From Planctomycetota bacterium (GTDB lineage Bacteria > Planctomycetota > UBA1135 > GCA-002748355), in contig JALSSW010000115.1 in assembly GCA_026984035.1 (NCBI GenBank), positions 1-49,663 of the forward strand: a stretch of DNA of 49,663 bases. Reading direction: 5' to 3'. Shown piece after piece: positions 15,938 through 24,626 of the stretch. Each line of letters opens with the position of its first letter. The stretch's first letter is position 1. Position numbers and translations under genes: made by a program. The notes under the pieces are model-generated. The model was not told the DNA's origin. It worked only from the letters and a program-made list of their open reading frames with translations, and ran no database searches.

Positions 15938-17383
15938 ATGGCAAGCAGGCGTCGCGGCAAAGGAGCCGCACGGACTTCGAAAACTTCCTCCCGATCCGCG
16001 GAACAAGGCCCAGCCTCTGCTCGCTCACCCGGCAAGGGAAGGCGCAGGCCTACCACAGGCCGCGGCTCTTCAGGCAAAGCCCGACATTCTCACTCGGGAG
16101 AGCTTAGGCCCGATCGCGATGGGCGCTATCGTCTCTCCTGCCCCAACTGCGGGACAAACTACGCAATCGCAGAAGACCATCTCGATTCCCGCCTAACCTG
16201 TAAAAGCTGCAAGAGTGGGTTTACCCCAAGGACCGTTCTCGAGCGGCCAAGCCGCGTCAAGAAAAAGAATCCGATCAAAGGCCCGCTGATTTTTGGCGGT
16301 GTCGTCATCGGCTTTTTCGTTCTTCTCTTCATCATCAACAGCGGAGGGAAAAAACCCGAGAAGCCTCTCCAGCCCAGGGCCAAGCCCAGAATGGTCAATA
16401 TCGATCTTTCCCACCCCGCATGGCTCGCTTACGAAGAGTTCCATCAAGCCATCGCTGACAAGAATGCCGTCACCTTGGCGACCCGCTTTGACTTTGCCTC
16501 CAATTGGGAACGGGAAAAGCCTCAGGGAGCCACGTCCTGGTCCTTTCTCCCTCAAAAGGAGCAAGAGGCCTATCGTTTGAAAGTTCAGAAAAGGCTCTTT
16601 GAAACAAAGGAAGGGGATTACTTCCGGGAGATGAACCCCGGGGAGCCCACTCCGGTGGCCTTGAAAAGAGAAGCGACCCAGGCCAGCTTTGTGGCCACGG
16701 GGAGCCCCCGCGACGAAAAATGGAATGGCATGTCGGAGATCCAAGTTGAGGTCGTCAAGAAGGATGGGATCTGGAAGGTGGCGGGCTTCAAGGTTCTCCA
16801 TATCCCAAAGAAACCCAGGGCAAAGGTCCTTCGAGGAAAAAACCGGCATCCCAAGATTTCCAAGCCCAAGGTAAAAGCCGTTAAAATCGGAAATAAGACC
16901 TACAAGGTGGCCGTCTCCAAAGCCACCTCCCTTCCCCATCTTGCATCCACGCCGCAGGCCCTCCGCAAGGAGATCGACGATCTTTTGGAAGTCTTGATCG
17001 ATCCTTCCGCCCCTTTCAAGAAAATGAGCCACGCAAGGACCCGATTGACCGAAATCGGCAAGCCTGCGGTCCCCCGGATCCTCACAAAGATGTATGAGAA
17101 TAAAGGCGCAACCCAGGCTGACCGTGAAAGCCTGCGGCTCCTGATCGATGTGTTCAATGACATCACCGGGGCAGCATTGGTCTACACCCCGGGACGGCCG
17201 GATGATCCCAATTTTGGTTCGCCCGAAGTTTTACGAAAAACCGCGATCGGGAAAGCTTTCGCTTTTTGGTATATGAATTTCAAAAAGAAGACCTTCAAAG
17301 TCATGGATGAAGAGGAGAAACTTCCCCCACCACCGAAGCGTCGAGGCCTCAAGCCACGAAGGACGGGAGGTTCTGGAAAATAG
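15938..17383 (+). CDS. MJ0042-type zinc-ribbon membrane protein
   Basis: This 481-residue protein has a basic, Ser/Arg-rich head (1-60), then a zinc ribbon of the MJ0042 type with Cys68, Cys71, Cys88 and Cys91 (SCPNCGTNYAI...LTCKSC). One membrane span follows (about 115-134), then a soluble domain of about 340 residues. Residues about 165-270 resemble a cystatin/SnoaL-like accessory domain, with substitution-type wording such as VEVVKKDGIWKVAGFK. Near residue 360 a helical segment (RTRLTEIGKPAVPRILTKM) looks HEAT-like. MJ0042 ribbons at the N-terminus of membrane proteins are typical of planctomycetes and myxobacteria; the role is unknown. AAGGAG sits 5 bases before the ATG. The related gene at 17516 follows. 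Confidence 0.85.
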   Translation: MASRRRGKGAARTSKTSSRSAEQGPASARSPGKGRRRPTTGRGSSGKARHSHSGELRPDRDGRYRLSCPNCGTNYAIAEDHLDSRLTCKSCKSGFTPRTVLERPSRVKKKNPIKGPLIFGGVVIGFFVLLFIINSGGKKPEKPLQPRAKPRMVNIDLSHPAWLAYEEFHQAIADKNAVTLATRFDFASNWEREKPQGATSWSFLPQKEQEAYRLKVQKRLFETKEGDYFREMNPGEPTPVALKREATQASFVATGSPRDEKWNGMSEIQVEVVKKDGIWKVAGFKVLHIPKKPRAKVLRGKNRHPKISKPKVKAVKIGNKTYKVAVSKATSLPHLASTPQALRKEIDDLLEVLIDPSAPFKKMSHARTRLTEIGKPAVPRILTKMYENKGATQADRESLRLLIDVFNDITGAALVYTPGRPDDPNFGSPEVLRKTAIGKAFAFWYMNFKKKTFKVMDEEEKLPPPPKRRGLKPRRTGGSGK

Positions 17384-17515
17384 ATCCAAGCCCTTTTCCC
17401 CGCTCCTTTGGCCCGTAAAAAGTGTTCCAAGGGGGCAGGGGAGTCCCTCATTCGTGCAACGAGGGCCGCTAAAGGTTAGACTTCAAGGCACGTACGTCCC
17501 TCAGGAAGAAAAGAA

Positions 17516-18775
17516 ATGTCCAAGACCATCTCCTGCCCCAATTGCGGCGCAAAATACAAGGTTCCCGAAGACACGAAAGCCAGCCGGGCAAAATGCAAGG
17601 CCTGTGGCACGGTCATCGATATTCAGAGTCAGCTCCATGCTGCTCCCACGGCCCCAAGGCCCTCAAAGAAAAATGCCTCGGCGCCGCCTACACCCCCCAG
17701 AGTCGAACCCGAAGCAAAGCAGGCGGAAAAAGACGTCGAACTCCCCGTTTCCGCCCGCAAGAAAAACCCCTCCCGCGAAGGAATCCGCCGGGCGGCCTCT
17801 AAGCCGGGGCGCAGCTCACGGGCTTCCCGCAGCGCAAGGGGCCGCGACAAAGGCGGCGCAGAGGAGACAGGAAGCAAGCGGGGCGCACGGAGCCGAGGCG
17901 AAGGTCGCGCTTCTGGCCGCCGTGGGCGTAACGCTGGCGGACGCAGCACGGCGGGGCGTCGTGGGCGGGGCGCACGGGAGGAGAACGCTCCCGAGGAAAA
18001 GAGTAAGACCCCTATGTATTTAGGCATCGGTGGCGGGGTGATTGCGATTGCCATCGCAGCCTTTTTCCTGTTCAAAAGCCCCCCACAAAAGGCCAAGCCC
18101 AAACAGGACCAAAACAAGGTCGCAAGCAACGACCAGAAACCCAAAAACGAGGGTTCAAAAAGCGCGAAGGCCGGGACCAATCCCGCGGCAAACCAAGAAA
18201 AAGTTCCGGCAAACGCAGTCGCCAGCAAGGCTGAGGGAAGCAAACCCTCTGAGGCTTCTTCCCCCAAAAAGAAAGCCAAGAAAGCCGCCAAAAAACCCGT
18301 CACAAAAAAGAAGAGAAAAAAGTTTGTTTATGGGGAGAGTTCGACGCCCTTTGACGCGAAGTCCCTCGATCCGGTCCCCTTCACCGATGACACCACTGAA
18401 GAAGAAAAGGCGGACCTCAAGCGCTGGACCAAGAAGATGCTCGAAGATACGGGTTTCCCCGGTACCAAAGCTCGCAACAAAATCATCAAGATGGGGCGCA
18501 AGGGTGTCCCCGCCCTGATCAACGCCCTCCGTGGACTTGACTACACGACCAAGGAGGGGACTTTAACGGCGCAACTCCTGAATGAGGGGCTGAGCCAGAT
18601 TTTCATGGGGCTCAACGCCGGCTTCAACATTGTCCAGGGCAAACCCAAGGATGAAGTGGCCTGGTGGAACGCGAAATGCGTCCGCACCTGGATCCGCCAA
18701 TGGGAAGCCAAGGGCAGTGGAGATCCTGAGCAGTGGGATGCCTTCATCCGCGCCCGCAAAAAGAAAATGAAGTAG
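17516..18775 (+). CDS. MJ0042-type zinc-ribbon membrane protein, paralogue of the preceding gene
   Basis: The 419-residue product opens directly with the zinc ribbon (Cys7, Cys10, Cys27, Cys30; SCPNCGAKYKV...KCKAC). A long Ala/Pro/Arg/Ser/Gly-rich linker follows (about 45-165; a strongly basic RGxxSRxxGR region at 100-155), then one membrane span (167-187), a Lys-rich linker, and a C-terminal domain (about 270-419). That domain contains ARNKIIKMGRKGVPALINAL, which matches the segment around ARTRLTEIGKPAVPRILTKM in the upstream protein, so the two are paralogues with diverged linkers. AGGAAG lies about 8 bases before the ATG. The 132 bp between the genes show no terminator, so they may be co-transcribed. 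Function unknown. Confidence 0.85.
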   Translation: MSKTISCPNCGAKYKVPEDTKASRAKCKACGTVIDIQSQLHAAPTAPRPSKKNASAPPTPPRVEPEAKQAEKDVELPVSARKKNPSREGIRRAASKPGRSSRASRSARGRDKGGAEETGSKRGARSRGEGRASGRRGRNAGGRSTAGRRGRGAREENAPEEKSKTPMYLGIGGGVIAIAIAAFFLFKSPPQKAKPKQDQNKVASNDQKPKNEGSKSAKAGTNPAANQEKVPANAVASKAEGSKPSEASSPKKKAKKAAKKPVTKKKRKKFVYGESSTPFDAKSLDPVPFTDDTTEEEKADLKRWTKKMLEDTGFPGTKARNKIIKMGRKGVPALINALRGLDYTTKEGTLTAQLLNEGLSQIFMGLNAGFNIVQGKPKDEVAWWNAKCVRTWIRQWEAKGSGDPEQWDAFIRARKKKMK

Positions 18776-18814
18776 CCTGTAGATTGTTTTCTGGTGGGCT
18801 GTCCTCGATTGGGT

Positions 18815-20635
18815 TTACCAAGCGAGGGCGCTGCCGTTACTCCGAGGATCTGCCGCTCCAAACTGCATTCCATCCCTGCGCCGGAGGATGGCCTGGCAAC
18901 GCCCGATGCTGCGGGGCCTCCTCGTAAAGCGCTGGCCCTTTTTCATCAGCGCTTTACGCACCTCCGGCACAAGGGCCAGCCTCTCCCATGCGGTCTCCTG
19001 GGGCTTCCATTGCTGGTGGATCCTGGGCGCCGCCACTGCTAAATGGAGGGGCATTTTATGATCCACGACATTTACAATCACCTGAAGGACGGTATTGATG
19101 ATCCTCCCCCCGCCAGGGGAACCCAGGACGAGAAAAGGCTTTTTGCCTTCACGGTCTAAGACGATTGTGGGGGTCATCGAAGAAAGCATCCGCTTCTTCG
19201 GGGCAATCGCGTTCGCTTCGGCACCCACCAGCCCAAACTGGTTGGGCACCCCCGGCTTGGCCGAAAAGTCATCCATTTCGTTGTTCAGAAAAAAGCCTAA
19301 TCCCGGGACGACCTGGCTGTTTCCGAAGGAGGAGTTCAGGGTTGTCGTACAGGACACGGCGTTCCCTTCGGCATCCAAAACGGAGAAATGGGTGGTCTCC
19401 CGCGATTCTTTGAGAAAAGCCTTGGGATTGCCGGCCTTGATTTCGGGTGTGGCCCGATCCTCGCTCATCCCCTTTGCCAGGGAGTCGAGATACTTGGGGG
19501 CGATCAAAGCTTGGGTGGGAACCGGATAGAAATCGGGGTCCCCAAGCCATCGGGCCCGGTCAGCATAGGCGCGTCGCATGGATTCGATCATCCAATGGAG
19601 ACAAGGGGCACTCCCAAAACCCATGGCCTGCAGGTTTTTCTTTTCGAGAAGCCCCAACATCTGTATCAGGGCCACCCCCCCCGAGCTGGGAGGAGGCATC
19701 GACAAAACGGGATAGCCCCGATAGCTTCCCCGCAGGGGTTTCCGCCGGACGACATGGTAGGCCGCGAGGTCTTTTCGATCGATCAGGCCTTCGCTCTCTT
19801 CCATCCAAGCCTCGATTTTTTTCGCGGTCTCCCCAAAGTAAAAGCCTTTGATCCCACCCTTTTCGGCCAGCCGCCCCAGGGTTTTTGCAAGATCGGGTTG
19901 GACGAGGCGGGCCCCCAGGGGAATCGGCTTCCCTCCCGGAAGAAAAATCCGGGCCGTCTCCTTCCAACGGGCAAAATAACGCTGCTTGGCGACGATCGCA
20001 CGATGGAGGAAGGAATCTACAACAAAGCCTTCCTTGGCCAGTCGAAGAGCAGGAGCAACCAGGGTCTTCCAGGGAAGAACCCCGAAGGACTCATGAGCCC
20101 GAAAGAGCCCTGCGGGAGATCCGGGGACACCCACGGCTCGGGAAGTCCAGAGGCTTTCTCCCGGGCGGACGCGCCCCTTCTTGTCCAAATACATGTCCTT
20201 TCCAGCTTTGCGAGGGGCCATTTCGCGGAAATCGAGAGCAAGCTCTTGGCCGTCCTTGAGGTGGAGGAGCATGAATCCCCCTCCTCCGAGGTTTCCCGCC
20301 TGGGGATGGACCACCGCAAGGGCAAGGGCGGTGGCGACCGCAGCATCTACGGCATTCCCTCCCTTTTTCAGGATGCGCAGACCAACCTCGCTGGCGAGAG
20401 GATGAGCCGAAACCACCGTACCCCTTGTCCCGGAAGCGCGTTGGTCGTTGCGCCGAGCAAGGGAATGATGGGAATGGGCAAAAGAGCAGAGGGCAAGACC
20501 CGACGCAAGGGTTAGGGAGAAAAAGCCTCCAAAGGGAGACCGGGATTTTTTGAAGGGGCGAGGACTAGCCTTCCTCCCGCTCTTCAACTCGGACGCCCTT
20601 CTCTTTGAGATAGGCAAGGACTTTATCCAGCTCAT
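18815..20635 (-). CDS. ggt: Gamma-glutamyltranspeptidase
   Basis: This is a GGT-type N-terminal nucleophile hydrolase that acts on gamma-glutamyl bonds such as those in glutathione, exported and self-cleaved. Visible motifs are GGNAVDAAVATALAL, NLGGGGFMLLH and MPPPSSGG; the catalytic threonine lies in RETTHFSV (about Thr414 of 606), with GSPGGGRI and the MTPTIV segment in the small subunit. A signal anchor (FGGFFSLTLASGLALCSFAH) follows a basic head. The start is uncertain: the ATG at 20635 has GAGGGAG 6 bases upstream but lies inside the NIL-domain gene, overlapping it by 71 bp; a TTG at 20587 would shorten the overlap to 23 bp. Confidence 0.92.
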   Translation of the reverse strand: MSWIKSLPISKRRASELKSGRKASPRPFKKSRSPFGGFFSLTLASGLALCSFAHSHHSLARRNDQRASGTRGTVVSAHPLASEVGLRILKKGGNAVDAAVATALALAVVHPQAGNLGGGGFMLLHLKDGQELALDFREMAPRKAGKDMYLDKKGRVRPGESLWTSRAVGVPGSPAGLFRAHESFGVLPWKTLVAPALRLAKEGFVVDSFLHRAIVAKQRYFARWKETARIFLPGGKPIPLGARLVQPDLAKTLGRLAEKGGIKGFYFGETAKKIEAWMEESEGLIDRKDLAAYHVVRRKPLRGSYRGYPVLSMPPPSSGGVALIQMLGLLEKKNLQAMGFGSAPCLHWMIESMRRAYADRARWLGDPDFYPVPTQALIAPKYLDSLAKGMSEDRATPEIKAGNPKAFLKESRETTHFSVLDAEGNAVSCTTTLNSSFGNSQVVPGLGFFLNNEMDDFSAKPGVPNQFGLVGAEANAIAPKKRMLSSMTPTIVLDREGKKPFLVLGSPGGGRIINTVLQVIVNVVDHKMPLHLAVAAPRIHQQWKPQETAWERLALVPEVRKALMKKGQRFTRRPRSIGRCQAILRRRDGMQFGAADPRSNGSALAW

Positions 20636-20792
20636 CTTTTTCTCCCTCAAGCTCGAGCTCCATCTCACCATCTTCTTCGGAGATCGAGGCACCCCGAACA
20701 TTGGGAACCACATCGAAGTTCCGGCCGATCAGGTAGAGCAAGGGCTCCTGAATGATGGCCTGAGGAAACGCACAATGGATTCTTAGTTTCAT
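20565..20792 (-). CDS. Small NIL-domain protein
   Basis: The 75-residue product is a stand-alone NIL domain: MKLRIHCAFP at the start, PLLYLIGRNFDVVPNVRGAS in the middle, and an alternating acidic strand-helix end. NIL domains are ferredoxin-fold modules known at the C-terminus of methionine ABC transporter ATPases (MetN) and next to ferredoxins, where they may sense ligand. As a single small protein its role is not known. I chose the ATG at 20792; the frame is open further upstream but the extra residues overlap the tRNA gene and do not match the domain. Its last 71 bp overlap the proposed ggt start. Confidence 0.8.
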   Translation of the reverse strand: MKLRIHCAFPQAIIQEPLLYLIGRNFDVVPNVRGASISEEDGEMELELEGEKDELDKVLAYLKEKGVRVEEREEG

Positions 20793-20897
20793 TTCTTTCA
20801 AGGGAACTCGCGATTTGTCATGTCGATGGTTTCTTGAGATCATAGCAAATCCAAGATCCCAGCCGACGAACTGCAGCTTCCAAAATACAGCCGCGAA

Positions 20898-20972
20898 TGG
20901 AGGTGGCGACCGGATTCGAACCGGTGAATCAGGGATTTGCAATCCCTTGCCTTACCGCTTGGCTACGCCACC
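20898..20972 (-). tRNA. tRNA-Cys(GCA)
   Basis: A full cloverleaf can be written: acceptor GGTGGCG paired perfectly with CGCCACC, D-stem GCC/GGC, anticodon stem AGGGA/TCCCT with loop TTGCAAA (anticodon GCA), 5-base variable region, T-stem ACCGG/CCGGT with loop TTCGAAT, discriminator T and an encoded CCA (20898-20900). The gene is 75 bases with CCA. Confidence 0.97.
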
Positions 20973-21259
20973 AAAAGGCTTCGTCAAAAACAATCTGAAT
21001 GTCCCAGAAAGATCCTCAGAAAAGCCTAATCTGAAACTTCTTCCTGGGAACTCCCACGGGGAACGAAGCTTGGATCTCCCCGAAGATCTATCCCCACCCC
21101 CAACAAAAAGCTAGCCCATCAAAGTCCCCCCATGTCCCAAATGGAAGCTCTGAGAGGAGCAGGGAGTGGAAGTTGAAAAACCAACTCCCCCCGCTCAGGA
21201 CGATGCAAAACAGCTTACTTCGGCCCCATCATCCCGAAACACGAGTCCCGAAACACCAG

Positions 21260-21556
21260 TTAGTAACCGAGTGTAGGATCGTCCCAATCGTAGTTGAGGG
21301 CGTGCCGATCAAAGCTCCGATGAAACTCATGGAGGTCGCGGCCAATGGTCTCCCAGACCCCGTCCCAATTCTTGCGCCAGAAGGCCCAATATCTCTGGCT
21401 GTCGTAGTCCCGTTTGAGAGTTACGACGTCCTTGACCCCACGGGCTGCGGCCTCAGGGTCCACGTTACTTCCACGACCGGTCCAAGAGAAGGTCTCGCAA
21501 GAAGCACAAACGAAAAGGAGCCCCAAAAGGGCGAATTTGGAAATGTTGATGCGCAT
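21260..21556 (-). CDS. Small putative lipoprotein, unknown function
   Basis: The 98-residue product starts MRINISKFALLGLLFVCASC, a lipoprotein signal with lipobox ending at Cys20. The mature part is rich in Trp, Tyr, Asp and Arg (RYWAFWRKNWDGVW, DRHALNYDWDDPTLGY) and is probably helical. The ATG at 21556 has GGAGG 5 bases before it, which favours it over an ATG six codons upstream. A 204-codon plus-strand frame covers the same DNA but has no ribosome site or recognisable content. The gene is divergent from hisS. No family is recognised. Confidence 0.72.
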   Translation of the reverse strand: MRINISKFALLGLLFVCASCETFSWTGRGSNVDPEAAARGVKDVVTLKRDYDSQRYWAFWRKNWDGVWETIGRDLHEFHRSFDRHALNYDWDDPTLGY

Positions 21557-21771
21557 CCGGTCCTCCGAAAGCACCTAGAAAAAGCAGCAAATGCTACCAT
21601 CCACCCGCGGGGGCCGCGGACAGTCTTCGAAAAGGGGGACCGAACTTCGATTCCCCAGAGCAGACAAAAGATCCTAGCCACAGGAGGCACAGGGATCCAT
21701 AGGCTTTTATCTGCGATTCGTTATGATCTTGGAGTTTTCTGGATGCCTCATCAAACTGTCGACGAGGAACA

Positions 21772-21808
21772 GACCCCCTTCGAGTAGCCAAGGGGGGTCG
21801 AAGCCCCC
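21772..21808 (+). promoter_or_regulatory. Possible alternative stem-loops in the hisS leader
   Basis: GACCCCC (21772-21778) can pair with GGGGGTC (21793-21799). The same G-run (21792-21796) can instead pair with CCCCC (21804-21808), and CTTCGA (21778-21783) can pair with TCGAAG (21798-21803). These foldings exclude each other and end 37 bases before the hisS ATG. No T-box consensus is present. Regulation is speculative. Confidence 0.3.
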
Positions 21809-21845
21809 AGATTCGGGCGAAACCTAAGAGGGAACGAGACTTAAC

Positions 21846-23159
21846 ATGAGCAAATACAAGGCCGCACGCGGGACCGAAGACATTCTCCCCGAGCGGGTCC
21901 CGCTCTATTCTTTTGTTCATTCGAGTTGCCGGGGCATCCTGGAGCGCTTTGGATATGCGGAAATTCGGACCCCTCTCTTTGAAGAGACCCGGCTTTTCAA
22001 CCGCTCGCTGGGTGAAACGACCGACATCGTAGAGAAAGAGATGTTCACCTGTAGCCGGGGGGACACCTCAGTGACCTTTCGCCCCGAAGCAACAGCCGGA
22101 GTTGTTCGGGCCTATCTCGAAAACAACCTTCACAAGAGCAAAAAATTTCAGAAGCTCTACTACATCGGGCCGATGTTTCGCTTCGAAAGGCCTCAAGCTG
22201 CTCGGCAGCGGCAGTTCGAGCAAGTTGGGATTGAGGCCATCGGTTCCCATGATCCTCGCTTAGACGCCGAGGTCATCGAGCTGGGAGCCAGGCTGCTCGA
22301 AGGACTGGGACTCAAAGGCTTCGAGGTGCGGATCAACTCCATCGGTGACGTGGAAGACCGCGACCGCTTTCGTGAGGCCCTGATGAGCTTTGTCCGTCCC
22401 AGGCTCTCGGAATATTGCGAGGACTGCCAACGGCGCTTTGAACGCAATGTTTTCCGGATCCTCGATTGTAAACAGCGGACTTGCCAAGCCTTGAACAAGA
22501 AGGCCCCGGCCTTTCTCGACCATTTAGGCGAAGAATCCTTGACTCATTTCGACCAGGTTCGTTCCTCCCTCGAGGCTTTGGGCAGGGAGTTTCTCGTCGA
22601 CCCGGAGATTGTTCGCGGGCTTGATTACTACACCCATACTGTCTTCGAATATAAGATTCCGGATCTGGGAGCCCGCAACACTGTGATCGGGGGAGGGCGT
22701 TACAACCACCTTGTCGCCGAGTTGGGTGGCCCCGAAATTCCCGCTATCGGCTTCTCCCTTGGAGTTACGGGAACCTTGTTGGCCATGGAGAAGCAAGGGC
22801 TCTGCGAAGCCCACCTCGGCTGGAAGGACTGTCCCATCCACTTGGTCAGCCCAAGTGAGGGAGACCGACCCAATGCCTTTATTCTCGCGGGTGAACTGCG
22901 GGCAGCTGGGCTTTGCGTCGATCTCGACTACGAGGGCAAGAGCCTGAAGGCTCAAATGCGGACGGCCAACCGCCGGGGGGCCTCCCTCGTTTTGATTCTT
23001 GGAGAAGATGAGCGGAGCAGAGGGGTTGTCCTTGTTCGGGACATGCGCAGCTCCGTCCAGGAGGAGTTTCCCCTGGATGGTGACCTGCCGATCGAGCTTC
23101 GGCGCATTCTCACAGAGCCCCTTGCCGCCCAAGAGGCAAATCCCTGCGAAGACTCATGA
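21846..23159 (+). CDS. hisS: Histidyl-tRNA synthetase
   Basis: A class II aminoacyl-tRNA synthetase of normal length (437 residues) that charges tRNA-His. Motifs: KAARGTEDILPE at the N-terminus, motif 2 YYIGPMFRFERPQAARQR (105-122), the histidine-binding RGLDYYTHTVFEY, then motif 3 around IGGGRYNHL and GFSLGVTG, and the C-terminal anticodon-binding domain. The ATG at 21846 has only a weak ribosome site (GAACGAGAC upstream). Its TGA stop overlaps the nadD start (ATGA), so nadD is probably translated by coupling. Confidence 0.97.
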   Translation: MSKYKAARGTEDILPERVPLYSFVHSSCRGILERFGYAEIRTPLFEETRLFNRSLGETTDIVEKEMFTCSRGDTSVTFRPEATAGVVRAYLENNLHKSKKFQKLYYIGPMFRFERPQAARQRQFEQVGIEAIGSHDPRLDAEVIELGARLLEGLGLKGFEVRINSIGDVEDRDRFREALMSFVRPRLSEYCEDCQRRFERNVFRILDCKQRTCQALNKKAPAFLDHLGEESLTHFDQVRSSLEALGREFLVDPEIVRGLDYYTHTVFEYKIPDLGARNTVIGGGRYNHLVAELGGPEIPAIGFSLGVTGTLLAMEKQGLCEAHLGWKDCPIHLVSPSEGDRPNAFILAGELRAAGLCVDLDYEGKSLKAQMRTANRRGASLVLILGEDERSRGVVLVRDMRSSVQEEFPLDGDLPIELRRILTEPLAAQEANPCEDS

Positions 23160-23788
23160 GGAAGCGGATCCTCTATGGAGGGAGCTTCGACCCGCCCACC
23201 TTGGCACACCAGGAGGTCTTGGAAATCGCAAGGGAGGCCTATCCCGACGCGGAAATCCTTGTGATCCCCGCGGGATCTCCCCCCCACAAGGCAGGGCAAA
23301 GGATGAGGCCGGCCGACCTGAGACTCAAAATGGCCGCTCTTGCCTTCGGGGACATCCCCGGGCTTCGCATCAGCGACGAAGAGTGCCGGAGGGCAGGCCT
23401 CTCCTACACCATCGACACCTTGCGCGCTCAAACGATTGGGGACACCCATTCTTCGCCCGATCCAGCGGACCTCCAGCTCTATCTTCTGATGGGCTCCGAC
23501 TCTACGCTCAGTCTTCCCAAGTGGCGGTCTCCCCATGAAATCCTCAAACGGGCCCAGATCCTGACAGTCCCCAGGCCCGGGTTCGACCTCGGCCGCATCG
23601 ATCAACTCGCGGGATTCAGCCCCCAAGAGAAAGCCGCCCTCAAAAAGGGTGTCCTCCACAGGGAGGCTTCAGCCCTCTCCTCCACAGAGGCCAGGGCGCT
23701 CCTGGAAGCCGGGCTGCCGGCCGAAGGGGTCGTCCCCCCAAAGGTGCTGGCCTTTATCCAAGCGAAAGGGCTCTACAAACCCCAATAA
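23156..23788 (+). CDS. nadD: Nicotinate-nucleotide adenylyltransferase
   Basis: NadD joins ATP and nicotinate mononucleotide to form deamido-NAD. The 210-residue product has the nucleotidyltransferase signature YGGSFDPPTLAH (7-18, ending in the T-x-x-H of the HxGH site), PPHK (44-47 region), a GSDSTLSLPKWRS substrate block, and LSSTEAR near the C-terminus (the ISSTxxR motif). Length and order are normal. The start overlaps the hisS stop by 4 bases. Confidence 0.95.
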   Translation: MRKRILYGGSFDPPTLAHQEVLEIAREAYPDAEILVIPAGSPPHKAGQRMRPADLRLKMAALAFGDIPGLRISDEECRRAGLSYTIDTLRAQTIGDTHSSPDPADLQLYLLMGSDSTLSLPKWRSPHEILKRAQILTVPRPGFDLGRIDQLAGFSPQEKAALKKGVLHREASALSSTEARALLEAGLPAEGVVPPKVLAFIQAKGLYKPQ

Positions 23789-23795
23789 AGCAGCA

Positions 23796-24617
23796 ATGAT
23801 CCTTGTCACAGTCTTCTCCCTCGTCCTCACTGCCTCCCTTCTTGCCCTCTGGACTCTGCGCCCCCCCAGCCTCCTCCCCGTCGACCTCCCCGGCACAAAG
23901 GCCCATAAGGGACACCCATCTAAGACCTTGATCGGTGGGGGACCTGCGATTTTGTTGGCCCTCCTGGCCACCGGCCTTGTCCTGGGCGGCTTGGACCAAG
24001 AGCGAACCTGGATTTTGCTGGGCGCCATCGGCCTCGGCTTGGTGGACGATTTCCGAGACCTTCCCTGGCTTCCCAAGCTGGTCGCGCAAGGCCTGCTCGC
24101 TTTTTTCGCCGCCAGGACCCTTCCCGAGGTTCCGATGTCCCAGAGCCTCCCCGCCCTCATCCTCCTTATGAACGCCTGGAACTACCTCGACAACAGCGAC
24201 GGCTGCCTCGCTTTTACGGCTGCAGGGGGCCTTCTAGGCCTGGCCCTCGCCTCGGCCCCCATCCCCTTCTTCCTTCTCGGTTGCCTCCTTGGCTTCCTTC
24301 CTTTCAACTGGCCCAAGGCCCGCTTTTTCCTCGGGGACTCGGGTTCTCTGTTTGTCGGCCTCAGCATGGGCTTCCTCCTCTTTGACCTTGGGGGAGTTTC
24401 CCTTCCCAATCTGGGGATTCAGCTCCTGCCCCTGATAGACCTTCTCCAGGTTTCCTTGGTCCGCATTTTCGAACGAAGGCCCCCTTGGATCGGTGATCGC
24501 CGCCATATTGCCCACCTTCTTCAGCATAAGTTCCCCCAAGCCGCCATCGCTCCTCTGTTGGGGCTCCTCTCCTTGGGTCTCAGCTTCGCTCTTTACCGGC
24601 TCGGGGGGATCGGTTGA
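23796..24617 (+). CDS. Polyprenyl-phosphate glycosyl-1-phosphate transferase (WecA/MraY family)
   Basis: This 273-residue multi-span membrane protein belongs to family 4 glycosyl-phosphate transferases, which move a sugar-1-phosphate from a UDP-sugar to undecaprenyl phosphate. Catalytic blocks are LVDDFRDLP (Asp84, Asp85), NAWNYLDNSDG (126-136), FFLGDSGS, and DRRHIAH near the C-terminus. It is shorter than typical WecA or MraY (about 330-360), and has fewer spans. It could start surface-polysaccharide or teichoic-like polymer synthesis; the exact sugar cannot be told. I chose the ATG 8 bp after nadD because the N-terminus then begins with a membrane span. Confidence 0.87.
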   Translation: MILVTVFSLVLTASLLALWTLRPPSLLPVDLPGTKAHKGHPSKTLIGGGPAILLALLATGLVLGGLDQERTWILLGAIGLGLVDDFRDLPWLPKLVAQGLLAFFAARTLPEVPMSQSLPALILLMNAWNYLDNSDGCLAFTAAGGLLGLALASAPIPFFLLGCLLGFLPFNWPKARFFLGDSGSLFVGLSMGFLLFDLGGVSLPNLGIQLLPLIDLLQVSLVRIFERRPPWIGDRRHIAHLLQHKFPQAAIAPLLGLLSLGLSFALYRLGGIG

Positions 24618-24626
24618 GATAAGGGC

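Noticed and set aside
21173..21787. A 204-codon plus-strand frame over the small lipoprotein gene
   Set aside because: No ribosome site, no recognisable content; the minus-strand lipoprotein has a lipobox and GGAGG at its start.
21575..21845. A T-box riboswitch before hisS
   Set aside because: No T-box consensus sequence and no clear specifier stem; only simple competing hairpins are seen.
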